Part shown: positions 1 to 12,900 of the stretch, in pieces
Layout of the letters: every line of letters begins with the position of its first letter
Numbering within the stretch: position 1 is the first letter of the stretch
DNA from: Flavobacterium daemonense
GTDB taxonomy: Bacteria > Bacteroidota > Bacteroidia > Flavobacteriales > Flavobacteriaceae
Assembly: GCF_007341385.1 (NCBI RefSeq)
Contig: NZ_VJYD01000002.1
Coordinates: forward strand, 434,001 to 498,000
Direction: 5' to 3'
DNA: 64,000 nucleotides
Notes under the pieces: generated by a model
What the model saw: the letters and a program-made list of their open reading frames with translations, nothing else
Told to the model about the DNA's origin: nothing
Database searches by the model: none
Made by a program: the position numbers and the translations under genes

Positions 1-1
1 T

Positions 2-3000
2 GATTTTGGCCTTTCGATCAACAATTTAATCCTTTACAATTTTGGTTCTGGAATGGTTAAAGACGATCCAGAAAGAGCGATCGAATTGCATGCCATGTAC
101 ACGGGTTATATCGACAGTTACGGATTTTTTGACAGAAGTAAATTTTCTGGTATAGTAAAAACAGAAATCAAAAAAGATAAAACGGTTTTATCTGGTCTTG
201 CCATGATTACAATTCCTAAAGGAGTTTGGGCTCAAGCAGGATATAATACTTTATATGGGATATCTGCCGGACTTGGTATGAATATTTCGCCAAGTATTGC
301 AATCGAATATAACTACGAAAGAGGTTTTGGTGGCTTTACAAATTTGGGAGGCTCTCATGAGTTTGCAATTGCTTATAAATTCAAAAACAAAAATTACTAT
401 TACGGTGATGATGATGAAGGTTCTCTTATCGATCCTTCTAAGCCAAAACCTGTAATGGCAAAGAAAACAACAACTGCTCCAGTGACAAGAGTAGATGGAG
501 CTGAAAAAGCAAGATTAGCTGCTGAAGCAAAAGCAACTGCTGATGCCGAAGCAAAACAAGCAAGACTTGCTGCATCTGAAAAAGTGAAGGCAGATGCCGA
601 AGCTGCAGCGAAAGCAAAATTAGAAGCAGATAATAAAGCTAAAGCAGATGCTGAAGCATTGAAAATAAAACTTGCCGCAGATGCAAAAGCTAAAGCTGAT
701 GCCGCTGCTGCAACAAGAGCACAAACTGCAACTGCAAACAGATCGGTTGCTGCGACACAAAAAACACAAGCACAATTAGCAGCAGATAAAGCAAGAGCTG
801 ATGCTGAGGAACGCAGATTAAAATTAGCTGCTGACAATAAAGCTAAAGTTGATGCTGCCGCTGCAGCGAGAGCGCAAGCCGCTGCAAATAAACCTAGTGC
901 AGCAGCTGCGAAAACGCCACAACAATTAGCCGCTGATAAAGCGAAGGCAGATGCCGAGGCAATGAAATTAAAACTAGCTGCTGACGCGAAAGCAAAAGCA
1001 GATGCTGAAGCAGCAAAAGCTAAAACTGATGCGGCACCTCAAAAAACGCCAGCACAATTAGCTGCTGACAAAGCAAAAGCCGATGCAGAAGCATTGAAAA
1101 TTAAATTAGCGGCTGATGCAAAAGCGAAAGCGGATGCTGCAGAAGCGAAGAGAAAAGCAGATGCGAAAGCAAAAGCGGAAGCTGCCGACTTACAGTCTAT
1201 TTTAGCGGCAGATGCTAAAGCAAAAGCTGATTCTGATGCATATCAAGCGAGATTAGCTGCAGAAGCAAAAGCAAAAGCGGCTTCAGAAGCTAAAACGAAA
1301 GCGGCAATCGATGCGGCAAACAAAGCGAAAGCCGCAGCAGCATTGAAAGAAAAAGCAGCAGCAGACGCAGCATTAAAAGAAAAATTAGCGGCGGATGCAA
1401 AAGCAAAAGCAGATGCAGAAGCAAGACAAGCATTAATTGCTTCTGAAGCAAAAGCAAAAGCAGATGCAGAGGCATTGAAAATAAAACAAGCTGCCGATGC
1501 GAAAGCAAAAGTAGAAGAGGAAGCAAGACAAGCAAAATTAGCTGCTGATGCAAAAGCAAAAGCAGATGCGGACGCTTTACAAGCTAAACTTGCCGCAGAT
1601 GCAAAAGCGAAAGCAGACGCAGAAGCTTTACAAGCAAAATTAGCTGCTGATGCAAAAGCAAAAGCTGATGCAGAAGCATTACAAGCGAAACTTGCTGCTG
1701 ACGCTAAAGCGAAAGCTGACATGGAAGCTTTACAGGCAAAATTAATTGCAGATGCCAGAGTGAAAGCAGATGCAGAAGCAACGGCAAAAGCAAAAGCGGA
1801 TGCTGAGGCTAAACAATTACAGCAAGCAGAAGAAGCTCGTCAGGCTAAGTTAGCTGCTGACGCTAAAGCGAAAGCAGATGCTGAAGCTCTTAAAGCAAAA
1901 CAAGAAGCTGATGCAAAAGCAAAAGCAGATGAAGAAGCTCGTCAGGCGAAATTAGCGGCAGATGCAAAAGCAAAAGCTGATGCAGAAGCTCTTAAAGTAA
2001 AACAAGCTGCTGAGGAAAAAGCAAGAGTTGAAGAGGAAGCTCGTCAAGCGAAATTAGCAGCAGACGCGAAAGCAAAAGCGGACGCTGAAGCCTTACAAGC
2101 AAAACTTGCTGCCGATGCAAAAGCTAAAGCTGATATGGAAGCTTTACAAGCGAAACTTATCGCTGATGCAAAAGTTAAAGCTGATGCGGAAGCGACTGCA
2201 AAAGCAAAAGCTGAAGCAGAGGCAAAACAATTACAGTTAGCTGAAGAAGCACGTCAAGCGAAATTAGCGGCTGATGCAAAAGCTAAAGCAGATGCAGAAG
2301 CTAAAGCAAAAGCAGATGAAGAAGCTCGTCAAGCGAAATTAGCAGCAGATGCAAAAGCAAAAGCTGATGCAGAAGCATTAAAAGCAAAACTTGCAGCTGA
2401 CGCAAAAGCAAAAGCGGATGCTGAAGCTTTACAAGCAAGACAAGCAGCAGAAGCTAAAGCAAAAGCAGATGAGGAAGCTCGTCAAGTGAAATTAGCAGCA
2501 GACGCCAAAGCTAAAGCGGACGCAGAAGCATTAAAAGCTAAACTTGCAGCCGACGCAAAAGCGAAAGCGGATGCCGAAGCTTTACAAGCGAAACAAGCAG
2601 CAGATGCAAAAGCGAAAGCTGATGAAGAGGCTCGTCAAGCGAAATTAGCGGCTGATGCAAAAGCAAAGGCAGATGCAGAAGCATTAAAATTAAAACTTGC
2701 AGCTGACGCCAAAGCGAAAGCAGATGCGGAAGCATTACTTGTTAAACAAGCAGCAGATGCAAAAGCTAAGGCAGATGAAGAAGCTCGTCAAGCTAAATTA
2801 GCTGCAGATGCAAAAGCGAAAGCGGATGCAGAAGCTTTACAAGCTAAACTTGCAGCTGATGCAAAAGCAAAAGCAGATGCGGAAGCGTTATTAGCTAAAC
2901 AAGCGGAAGAAGCAGAGTTGGCAAAATTAGCAGCGGCGAAAGCAGCAGAAGCTCAAAAAGATGAAACAGCAAAAGCTATTGATAATTTAACGCAGTCTCT

Positions 3001-3826
3001 TGAAGCTTCAAGTAAAAATCAGAGCGATTTAATGGCTCAGTTTAATGCTACTGTTGCAAACAAACAGAAAGATTTGAACGACTTGAGAGAGGAGAATGAC
3101 TTAAGTGAAAAAGGAATTTACAAAGAGCCAAAACCTTTCAAAAGTGTGGCTGCAGAAAACAGTCAGTTAGAAGCTTTAAAAACAAATATTGCTGAGGCAA
3201 ACAGACTTCAAAAAGATGAAATTGCCAAGCTGACGAATTTGTACAACGAAAGACTTAAAAAAGTTCCGAATAAAAATGATGCTTTAAACAAAGCTTATCT
3301 AGAAAAGATAAATCAGTTGAAGGCAGCGCAATTAAAAATGGAAACAGATAGTGCAGCATTATTAGCGAATTTAGAGCGTATTAAAGCTGAAACTGAAATT
3401 GAGAAAAAACGTCGAATCAAACGTGCGGCTTATGAAAATGATCAAGGACGATATAACCAGGATCTTGCAGCGCTGAAACGTATTAAGGAAACTACTAAAA
3501 TAAGCAGTACGCCTTTAACAGCAAGTGATTTTGATTTTGGTGAAGATCAGTCAAATATGCAGATCATCAAGAATATCAAAAATTCTGAAAGTGGTTACTA
3601 TATGATTGTTGCTGTTCATAGCAGTGTTGAAAAGAGAGATGAATTCCTAACTAAAGCAGTTGCTGCTGGACGTACAGATATTAATTTCTTCTACAACATA
3701 GCAACAAGTAAGTATTACATCTATTACGAGAAATTTGAAGGTTTACAAGAAGCGACTAAAGCATTAGAAGCAAAAGGAAATAAACCTTACAACGGCAAAA
3801 TGGCCATCGTAAAAGTGGAGAATTAA
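2..3826 (+). CDS. sprD: SprD-like gliding motility protein, 5' end cut by window
   Basis: The reading frame is open to the left edge, so the N-terminus is missing; 1274 residues are visible. The first ~135 residues look like the C-terminal half of a PorP/SprF-type outer-membrane beta-barrel (alternating strands, aromatic-rich, Gly-rich turns). Next comes a very long Ala/Lys/Glu/Asp/Gln segment (bases ~500-2960) with a recurring 17-residue unit such as QAKLAADAKAKADAEAL, then a charged coiled-coil stretch, and a C-terminal SPOR-like domain (bases ~3550-3823, starting near SGYYMIVAVHSS). The gene lies directly before sprB and sprF, as in the F. johnsoniae sprC-sprD-sprB-sprF locus, where SprC and SprD support the function of the mobile SprB adhesin. 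The helical section probably spans periplasm or envelope; this is inference. The family call rests on architecture and position; the exact symbol is likely but not proven. Confidence 0.85.
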   Translation, partial: DFGLSINNLILYNFGSGMVKDDPERAIELHAMYTGYIDSYGFFDRSKFSGIVKTEIKKDKTVLSGLAMITIPKGVWAQAGYNTLYGISAGLGMNISPSIAIEYNYERGFGGFTNLGGSHEFAIAYKFKNKNYYYGDDDEGSLIDPSKPKPVMAKKTTTAPVTRVDGAEKARLAAEAKATADAEAKQARLAASEKVKADAEAAAKAKLEADNKAKADAEALKIKLAADAKAKADAAAATRAQTATANRSVAATQKTQAQLAADKARADAEERRLKLAADNKAKVDAAAAARAQAAANKPSAAAAKTPQQLAADKAKADAEAMKLKLAADAKAKADAEAAKAKTDAAPQKTPAQLAADKAKADAEALKIKLAADAKAKADAAEAKRKADAKAKAEAADLQSILAADAKAKADSDAYQARLAAEAKAKAASEAKTKAAIDAANKAKAAAALKEKAAADAALKEKLAADAKAKADAEARQALIASEAKAKADAEALKIKQAADAKAKVEEEARQAKLAADAKAKADADALQAKLAADAKAKADAEALQAKLAADAKAKADAEALQAKLAADAKAKADMEALQAKLIADARVKADAEATAKAKADAEAKQLQQAEEARQAKLAADAKAKADAEALKAKQEADAKAKADEEARQAKLAADAKAKADAEALKVKQAAEEKARVEEEARQAKLAADAKAKADAEALQAKLAADAKAKADMEALQAKLIADAKVKADAEATAKAKAEAEAKQLQLAEEARQAKLAADAKAKADAEAKAKADEEARQAKLAADAKAKADAEALKAKLAADAKAKADAEALQARQAAEAKAKADEEARQVKLAADAKAKADAEALKAKLAADAKAKADAEALQAKQAADAKAKADEEARQAKLAADAKAKADAEALKLKLAADAKAKADAEALLVKQAADAKAKADEEARQAKLAADAKAKADAEALQAKLAADAKAKADAEALLAKQAEEAELAKLAAAKAAEAQKDETAKAIDNLTQSLEASSKNQSDLMAQFNATVANKQKDLNDLREENDLSEKGIYKEPKPFKSVAAENSQLEALKTNIAEANRLQKDEIAKLTNLYNERLKKVPNKNDALNKAYLEKINQLKAAQLKMETDSAALLANLERIKAETEIEKKRRIKRAAYENDQGRYNQDLAALKRIKETTKISSTPLTASDFDFGEDQSNMQIIKNIKNSESGYYMIVAVHSSVEKRDEFLTKAVAAGRTDINFFYNIATSKYYIYYEKFEGLQEATKALEAKGNKPYNGKMAIVKVEN
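500..2960 (+). repeat. Alanine/lysine-rich coding tandem repeat in sprD
   Basis: Roughly 820 codons consist of degenerate 17-codon (51-bp) units with consensus close to QAKLAADAKAKADAEAL, sometimes interrupted by ADEEARQ or MEALQAKLI variants. At DNA level the units differ at many synonymous sites (gca/gct/gcg/gcc; aaa/aag), so the protein repeat is kept while the DNA is partly scrambled. Similar TolA-like helical linkers occur in envelope-spanning proteins. Confidence 0.9.
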
Positions 3827-3847
3827 GAGAGATCATAAAATAGAAAG

Positions 3848-3873
3848 GAGCCTTCTAATGAGGAGGAAGGCTC
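3848..3873 (+). other. Hairpin between sprD and sprB
   Basis: GAGCCTTC and GAAGGCTC form a perfect 8-bp stem with a 10-nt loop, 21 bases after the sprD stop codon. No T-run follows, so it is not a typical intrinsic terminator. It may stabilise or process the sprD-sprB transcript, or partly attenuate it. Function is inferred from position only. Confidence 0.5.
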
Positions 3874-3947
3874 AAAATAATAAATAGAATACTAATTGCT
3901 TTATTCACTATTGCCCCTTAGTGGATAAGACGGAAGTAAACAAAAGA

Positions 3948-6900
3948 ATGATTATGAAAAAACCTACTATTCTAAAAACGTTGATTTTTGTTTTAGCTAT
4001 GTTATTCCATTTTGCGTCCTACTCGCAAAATTTGGTAGCGTACAATTCAAAGTTTAATGCAAACTTGAATGAGAATTTATTCTTAAAAACAAATAATCTG
4101 CCTGGCGATCAATTTGGTCTATCGGCGAAAGGCGATAATGGTGCTGATAAACCAGCTGCTCCTATGGTGAATCCGGCAATCAAATATGCTAAATCACCCT
4201 ATTTAGGAACCGTTTCAATCTGTCCGAATGACGGTAAAGAGCTTCCGAAATTATTTCTTTGCGGAAGTAATGAAACAAGACTTATTCAAACAGGACTAGT
4301 AAATCCTCAATTAATTGTTTGGGAAAAATTTAATGTAGGAGGTTCTTGTTTAAATGTTTCTAATACAAATTGTGCCAATGAAACTGCGGCGGCTTCTTGC
4401 TGGACATCAGTGGGAACTGCGGTTGATTATTTGGCTGCTAGTGCAGGTCAGTACAGAGTTAGAATTATAGATAATGCCGGAACACCTTATACATTTTATT
4501 TTAATGTGTACCAAAACACATTAGATCCTGGTGCTATTGCAAAAAACGATATTATTAAATATGGAACTACTTGTACTATTAACGGTAAAATCACAGTTAA
4601 TGGTTTTGGAAGCGGTTATGAGTATGGTATAACTCCAACTTCTGCTCCGCCATTATCTTGGCAGACTAGCAACGTTTTTGATGTTACTTCTGCAGGAAAC
4701 TATAATATATTTATAAGATTGGCTGGTGTTTCTGGTTCTTGTGATTTTAAGGTTCCGAACATTGTTATTAATCAAACAACATTTGTAGTTGATAGTCAGG
4801 TTACTTCTGCAAAATGTAGTGGTGATCTTGGAAGCATTAGAGTATTTGCTAATGATGTTAACTTGCAATATGTTTATTCAATAACCGGTCCTAGTCCTAG
4901 TACTACTACCATAACTACTCCTGTTACAAAAATTCCAGAGTACACATTTACTGGATTGGCGGCGGGAAAATATACGGTTGTAACTTCTATTGACGGTACT
5001 TGTGCTGTCGACAAAAAGATAGATCTTACAATTGACGCAACTCCGGCTGTATTAAAAAACACATCAACATTAACAACAAGCTTAACTCCATGTGTGACGG
5101 GTGAAATTACAGGATCTGTTACAGGTGGAAAAGCACCATATAGATATTATGTTAATATCGACAACACAGGATTTGTGAATGTTGCGAATGTTACCAATAT
5201 CATTACAGTTGCAAAAGCTGGATCTTACGTAATTCGTGTTGAAGACGGTAACGGATGTACAGCTGATAAAACTATTGATATTGGTGCCGTAGATAAACCA
5301 GTTTACAAAATTGATAAAATAGATGGTACTTGTACAGGCGCATCAGGAAAAATAACGGTAAATGTTACTGCTCCAAATGGTTTTACAGACATTCAATACA
5401 GTATTGACAATGGTTCAACTTTTAAAAACAGCAATGTTTTTCCAAATCTTGTTTCAGGTATTTACTATGTTGTGGTGCAATACCGAAAAACAGGTGTAAG
5501 TGGTGCAAGTAATGCTTATTGTGTCGATCCAGCAATCATGACGACTGTTGGTGCAGCTACTCCTTTGACAGCATCTGCTGGTATTGCAGCATTATCTGGT
5601 TGTGGTCCAGTAGGAAAGGAAGAACAAGGTTTGGCGCGTATCGTGAATCCACAAGGGGGAGTACCTCCGTACCAATATAGTTTTATGGGGTCACCTTGGA
5701 GCAGTTCTAACGAAATGTATATTTATCCAGGAGGACCTTACACTTTTAGTATAAAGGATGCTGTAGGTTGTACGTATGATATGACCGGTATTAAACTGGA
5801 TGATAAACCAGCGCCTCCTACTATTAAGGTTTTGGATCCCGTATTTAATTGTGATGGCTCAGCAACGACTACCGTTCAAGTTAATGGTGGAGTTCCAGAT
5901 TCGAAGTTCAGCTATAAATATTACATGGATGGATTTCTAAACAACAATACACCATCTAATGTATTTTTAAATGTTAGTGAAGGACCACATACTGTAACGG
6001 TAGAATATACTGTATTAAACGTTTCAACATATAGTAACTTGTTGATCGAAAGTTTTGGTAGTGGTGGAACAACAACTACACCTGGAATTGCGAGTACCTA
6101 TTGTTTTAATGACCAAAGGGTAAACCCTCCTTATACTTGTAATGCAACAGTAAAACGTTCTATTGAAGATAACCAATACTCGGTGGCAAGTTTCTTTTGG
6201 AGAGGAGATGATTACAGTGGTAATACATACGTTGGAAATGGTGCATGGTTTCACTTTAAAGATCATACCACGAATCCAAATAATTTAAATGGAGTAGGAG
6301 ATGCAAACGGAAGATTATTACATGTAAACATTGGAAAAGCAGCTGGTGATTACGGAGTTTTATACAGTATGCCAATTGTCGATGTAATTCCGAATCAACC
6401 CGTTTTGATTGATTTATATGTGGGTAATTTACTAAAAAAAGGAAAAGATGGAGCGTCTCCAGATTTGATTATTGAATTAGTGGATCCAGCGGGTAATGTC
6501 GTGGCCACAGATAAAACCGGAATAATTGCTGGAGACAAAGATGGTCCTGATAGAAACAAATGGTTGCAAAAGACATTGTCATTAAATCCTGGCAACAATA
6601 CTAACTTGACGTTTAAGATTCGCTCAGGAAGTATTGAATATAATGGAAATGACTTAGTAATGGACGATATCTGGGTACGACAAATACCAAGAGCTTGTGG
6701 TACCGTACAAGATTTCAATATTAATGTTGATGGTTCAAAAGCTTTCTCTGCTGATATTACTGGAGTAAAAAATCTTCTTTGTAAAGGAGATACAAATGGC
6801 CAACTTACGATATCGGCTCAAAATTTTGATAAAACTAAAGGATTTCAATATTCAATAGATGGAGCGACCTGGAAAACTTATGTACCAGTTCCTGCATCAA

Positions 6901-9900
6901 CTAGCGGTAGTGTTACAATTACAGGTTTAGTAGAGAAAAATTACCAAATAAGAGTACGCTACGAAAATCTAGCCTCAAGTTGTACTTTGCCTTTCTCTCA
7001 AGATATTACTGCTCCAACCGCTTTGCAAGTTTCTGCGAATGTTACGCAACTTGCTACATGTCTTTTAGGCGGAACAATTACTGCTCAGGCAACATTTGGA
7101 ACTGCTCCATATGAGTACCAATTAAAAAAATCAGATGGTACACTTGTAGTTGATTATACTGTACCAACCGGAGGAGTATTTAGCAACATTGCGCCAGGGA
7201 ATTATATTGTTTATGCTCGTGATAAGAATCGATGTCCAGGAAATGTTTCGGCCAATGTGACTATTCTTAATCCAGTAAAACCTACAGCAACTTTCGTAAC
7301 TACTCCTACCTGCTTCAATTCTGGTACAGGACAAGATATTACAGTACAAGTTAGCGGTGGAGTAGCGCCATATACCTATAATGTGAAATTTAATTCAGGT
7401 TCAAAAAGTGCTGAGAGCGCTCCTTTTGACGGACCTAATTTTACCTATCATGCTGCACAATCTGGTTCATATACTTTTGATATTACAGATAAGAATGGTT
7501 GTACCTTAATAGCTCCAATTTCTCAAACAATAGTTGATGAATTGGTAACAAGTTCAACTGTTACCTCACCAATAGATTGTGATCCTGCACCAAACGATAG
7601 AGCTGTTATTACAGGAACAATAGGAGGTGGTACTGCACCATATACTGTAACAATTACATCTGGAGCAACTACTGGCGCATTAACACAGCCAGCTAGTAAT
7701 GGAAACACTTTTACTTATTCTATTTTAACACCAGGTTATTATAAATTTCAAATCAAAGATGCTAAAGGCTGTTTAACAACAAGCGATGCAACTATTGACG
7801 CACTTACAGCGATTACTTTGGGATCTCAAAACACAGATCCAAAATGTAATGGCGATTCTACAGGAACAATATTATTGCAACCAGGCGGAGGTACAGGAGC
7901 ATTTGAGTACAGTAAAGATGGAACGAACTATGTTACCAACCCACTTTTTACAGGATTTGCAGCAGGAAGCTATACTTTATATGTAAGAGACACTAATACT
8001 AAATGTGTTAAATCTATTGGAGTTACTTTAGGAAATCCAGCAGCGGTTACATCTTCAGCATCTTTCCCTGCAAATACCTCTTGTAGTTCTACTACATTAA
8101 TTACGGTTACAGCAGGTGGCGGAACAGGTACGTTCCAATACAGTTTTAATGGAAGTACTACGTTTACAGGAACAAATACGTTGCCTGTAACGCTTACAAC
8201 TGCTGCTCAGAACATCAAATATTCAGTGCAGGATGCTAATGGTTGTACACTTACAAAAACAATTACTGTTCCAGCATTCAATCCACCGACAGGAATTAAG
8301 TTTACAACTCCTGCAGCAATTACATGTACAAATACAACTACGAGCGTGACGGTAAGCCCGCTTGCGGGTGGAATTTCACCATTTACATATACTATTTTAG
8401 CTGGACCTGGAGCAGGAACTTCAAATTCAAATGGAATATTCTCAGGACTGGGTGCAGGAAACTATACTTTCGAGGTTAAGGATGCAAACGGCTGTGCGAA
8501 AAGTGGTTCAATTGTTATTGATCCAGCAGCTACTATCTCGGCTACCAAAGGAAGTACAGATGTACAATGTTTTGGTTCAAGCGACGGTACAGCAACATTT
8601 ACAGTAAGTGGTGTAAGTTCTACAGGTAATTTTACATATACTATTACACCTGCCGTAACTACGGATACCCAGACAGGAAATGTGGTTAAAGTTACAGGAT
8701 TGGCTGCAGGCAGCTATACCTTTATAGCAAAAGACAAAACGACTGGTTGTTCTACAGCTAGCGTTGTAGCTACTATAAATGCAGCTACTGCTATCAACTT
8801 TACTGTTCAGGCTACAAAGATCAGCTGTAACAATAAAATTTCTACAATCAGTTTCCCAACTTTATCAGGAGGAAAACCGGGTTATACTTATGCATACGTA
8901 ACTTCAGGGCCTACGGCTCCAGCGGCGGGTCTTTATACAGGAGCAACAACTGTTGATACAGCTGTATTAGGATTAACTATTGATGTTTATGTAAAAGACA
9001 GCAATGGATGTGTTGCCCCAAAGCAAACGATTACAATAGGACAAGAAACACCTCCACAAATTAATACACCGGCAAGCCAGTGTTATACTGGAACACCAAT
9101 TTCTGTTACTATTACAGGTAACGTAGTTGGTACTCCAACTTACAGTATCGATAACAATACTTATGTAACTTCACCTACATTTAGTTTAGGGGCAGGTTCA
9201 TATACATTATATATTAAAGACGGTTTTGGCTGTATCGCACAAACTCCTTATGTTGTTGCGCCTCAGTTGACTCTTTCTGCAGCGCCAGTACCAGATGTTA
9301 CTTGTACGCCAAATACTAAAATCAACCTTACAGCTGGTGGTGGTAAACCGGGTTATACTTATGAGGTTTCAACAACTGGTGCCACTGGTACATTCAGTTC
9401 TATCCCAAGCAACACTTACGATGCGACAGCAGCGGGTACTTATACCTTTAGAGTAACTGACTCAGCTACTCCAAAATGTTCTGCTATTTCAAATGATGTT
9501 GTAGTAACAATAAAACCTACAACATTGACTTTAAGCACTTCAAAAACTGATGTAAAATGTTTTTCTGATGCTACAGGAACGATAAATATTACACCTACAT
9601 CAGGAAAGGCACCATATACTTACAGTGTTAAAAAAGTTGCAACGACAGTTTCTACGACAGCGAGCACTACGGGGCTGACCGCAGGGACTTATGACATTAC
9701 TGTTACAGACAATCTAGGATGTACAGGAACGGCGTCGGTTATTATTAGTGAACCTGCACAAGTAACTTCTTCTGCAAGCTTCCCACCGAATACTGCTTGT
9801 AGTCCTACTACATTAATTACGGTTACAGCAGGTGGTGGATCAGGAAGCTTTAAATACAGTTTCAACAACAACCCGACTTATACTGGCACAAACACATTGC

Positions 9901-12900
9901 CTGTAACCCTTACGTCTTCTGCTCAGACGATTACTTATTCTGTTCAGGATTCTAACGGATGTACGCTTACAAAAACAATTAGTGTTCCGGCATTTAATCC
10001 TCCAACTGGAGTGAAGTTTAATACTCCTGCGGCGATAACTTGTTTGAATACGACTACACAGGTGATAGTAAGTCCGCTTGCAGGTGGAATTTCACCGTTT
10101 ACTTATACTATTTTGGCGGGACCTGGCGCGGGGACTTCAAATACTAACGGTACATTCTCAGGACTAGGTGCAGGAAACTATACTTTTGAGGTTAAAGATG
10201 CAAACGGCTGTTCAAAAAGCGGTTCAATTGTTATTGATGGTGCACCTAGCATTTCAGTATCAAGCCAAAAAACGGATGTAAAATGTGTTGGATCTTCAGA
10301 TGGAACAGCAACATTTACAGTAACGGGAGCAAGTTCAACAGGTAATTTTACTTATACTTTAACCCCAGCTTCAGGTACAGCGACAAAAAATAATGATGTC
10401 GTTACGGTAACAGGATTAGCGGCGGGAGTGTATAAACTTGTGGTAAAAGATATTACAACAGGATGTACTTCTAATACCGCTTCGGTTACAGTTGGTGCGG
10501 CAACTGCAATTACAATTACTGCAGCTACAGCTTCAAATGTAAATTGTAATAATTCAATTTCAAATATCGTGGTTACTGCTAATGGCGGTGTACCAAATTA
10601 TAAATATGCTTATGTTCTTTCAGGAACAGGAATGCCTGCAGCAGCAGCTTTTTCATCTTCAAATACAACTATTAATACAGGAGTAGGACAAGTTAACCGT
10701 TCTTGGGATGTGTATGTAATGGATCAAAATGATTGTACAGCTGGACCATTTCCATTAACAATTATAAGAGATGCTTCACCAACTTTGAAGTCTCCAGCTC
10801 CTGCAACATTCTGTTTTAAAGCACCTTCTACCACTGCAATAGATGTAAGCACGTTCTTTAATCCAGGTACAGGAACACATACGTATACCGTAAACGGATT
10901 GACTCTTACAACTACAACTTATAATATTACGGCAAGTAATACATATACTATTGTTGCAACAGATGCTAATGGTTGTAGTGCAACTGCAACGTATGTAGTT
11001 AAGCCAGAACTGGTAATTACAGCAACAAGAGTTAAAGATTTAGACTGTATCAGCAATGCTCAAATTTCTTTTGGAGCAGTTGGTGGAACAGGTACATATA
11101 CAAAATACGAAGTACAATTTAATGGTGCTGGACCATGGTCTACAGTAACATCGCCATTTAGTACTGGAAATTCTGGAGATTACCAGTTTAGAGTAACTGA
11201 TAATGCTGGTTGTATTGGAGTGTCGAACGTAATAACAATTACACCAAAAACAATTCCGTCGTTCACTCATAATGAGAAAAATCCAACATGCGTTGGAGGT
11301 ACAAATGGATTAATTAATATTACTAATCCAACTGGTTTACCTCCATTCACTTATTCAATCAAAAAAGGAGCTGTTGTAGTTTCAAGTACAGCGTCGGCCG
11401 CAGGTTTAAGCGCTGGAGTTTACGATATTCTTTTAACAGATGCTAAAGGATGTATAGCCACTGGTCAAATTACACTGAGTGACCCAAATCCATTAAGTGC
11501 TACTGTAACTTCAACTCCAATAGCTTGTAACACTGATAATACAACAAAAAATGCAACTATTACAGTGACTTCTCCAACAGGGGGTTCTAATACAGGATAT
11601 GAATATAGTTTTAATGGTGGAGCATTCTCTTCTACTAATACTTATAGCACAAGTGTTGCAGGTTTAGTGACGGTTGTAATGAGAGACAGCAACAATTGTA
11701 CACAAACGTTAACATCACAAAATTTTATTGCATTAGATCCGCCAAAAATTACAGGATTTAATGGATCATTGATTACTTGTAAACCAGGAGAAGATAAAAG
11801 TAATGTTGATGTATTAACAAGTAATGGTGTTGCGCCGTTAACATATACTATTGTTTCAGGACCAACTAGTAATACTACGGGTGCTGCTGACGGAAAATTC
11901 ACTGGATTAGCAGATGGTGTTTACGTATTTAAAGTAACTGACTTTAATGGTTGTTCAGCTATTTTATCTTATACTGTTAAACCACTTGTAAATATTACAG
12001 CTTCTTTATTATCTCAAACAAATGTAGCTTGTAATTCTGGGAACACAGGTTCTGCGGCAGTTACTGTTTCTGCATATGCAGGAACTTATACAGCGACATT
12101 AACAGCTGGATCAGGAACTGTTGCAAAATCAGGAAGCACAGTTGACATTACTGGATTAGTTCAGGGAGCTTATACATTAAGAGTTAAAGATGATCTTACA
12201 GATTGTTTCAAAGATGTAAGTTTTACAATTACTGAACCAGCAGCTGTAACTTTAACGCTTGCTTCAAATAAAAATGCTAATTGTGGTCAGCCAAACTCAA
12301 AAGTTACTGTAACTGGTGGTGGTGGAAAAGCGCCTTATAGCTACGTTTTTAGAAGTACTACAGGAAACCCTGCATCGACGGATTATGTTTTAAATGCAAA
12401 TAGCGCTGATTTAGATCCAACGATTACTACATGGTATGCGTGGGTAAAAGATGCTAATGGTTGTGAAAAATCGTTGCCAATTACGATTGCTAAAGATCCT
12501 GATGCAGTGATAAATCTTCCTGCACAGCAATGTTTTACTTCACCATTTACGATAACACTATCAGGATCTGGAAAAGGAACATTAAAGTACACTGTTAATG
12601 GTTCTACATTGCCTGGAAATACATATACAGTTATAGCTCCTGGAACATATAAAGTAGGAGTTATCGATGCTAATGGTTGTCCTGATGTTAAGGATTATGT
12701 TGTTGATAAACAAATTTTTGCAACAGCAACTTCAAATAAAGACATCACTTGTTCTGCACCTGCTGCAGCTTCAATCACAGTGGATATTACTAACGGAACA
12801 GCACCTTTTAGCTATCAAATTTATAATGGAGCAGTAGCAGTGGGAGCTCCGGTGACAGGTATTGCTACACCTAGTTTCACGGAAACATTTACTGTACAAG

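Noticed and set aside
400..1722. Antisense open frames of 145 and 159 codons inside sprD
   Set aside because: They are Ala/Phe/Ser-rich mirror images of the repetitive Ala/Lys coding strand and lack promoters or start contexts.
500..2960. CRISPR-like array because of regular 51-bp repeats
   Set aside because: The repeats are coding, degenerate, contiguous without unique spacers and stay in one frame.
3921..3947. GTG at 3921 as the sprB start
   Set aside because: It would add nine polar residues before a standard signal peptide; ATG at 3948 or 3954 fits better.
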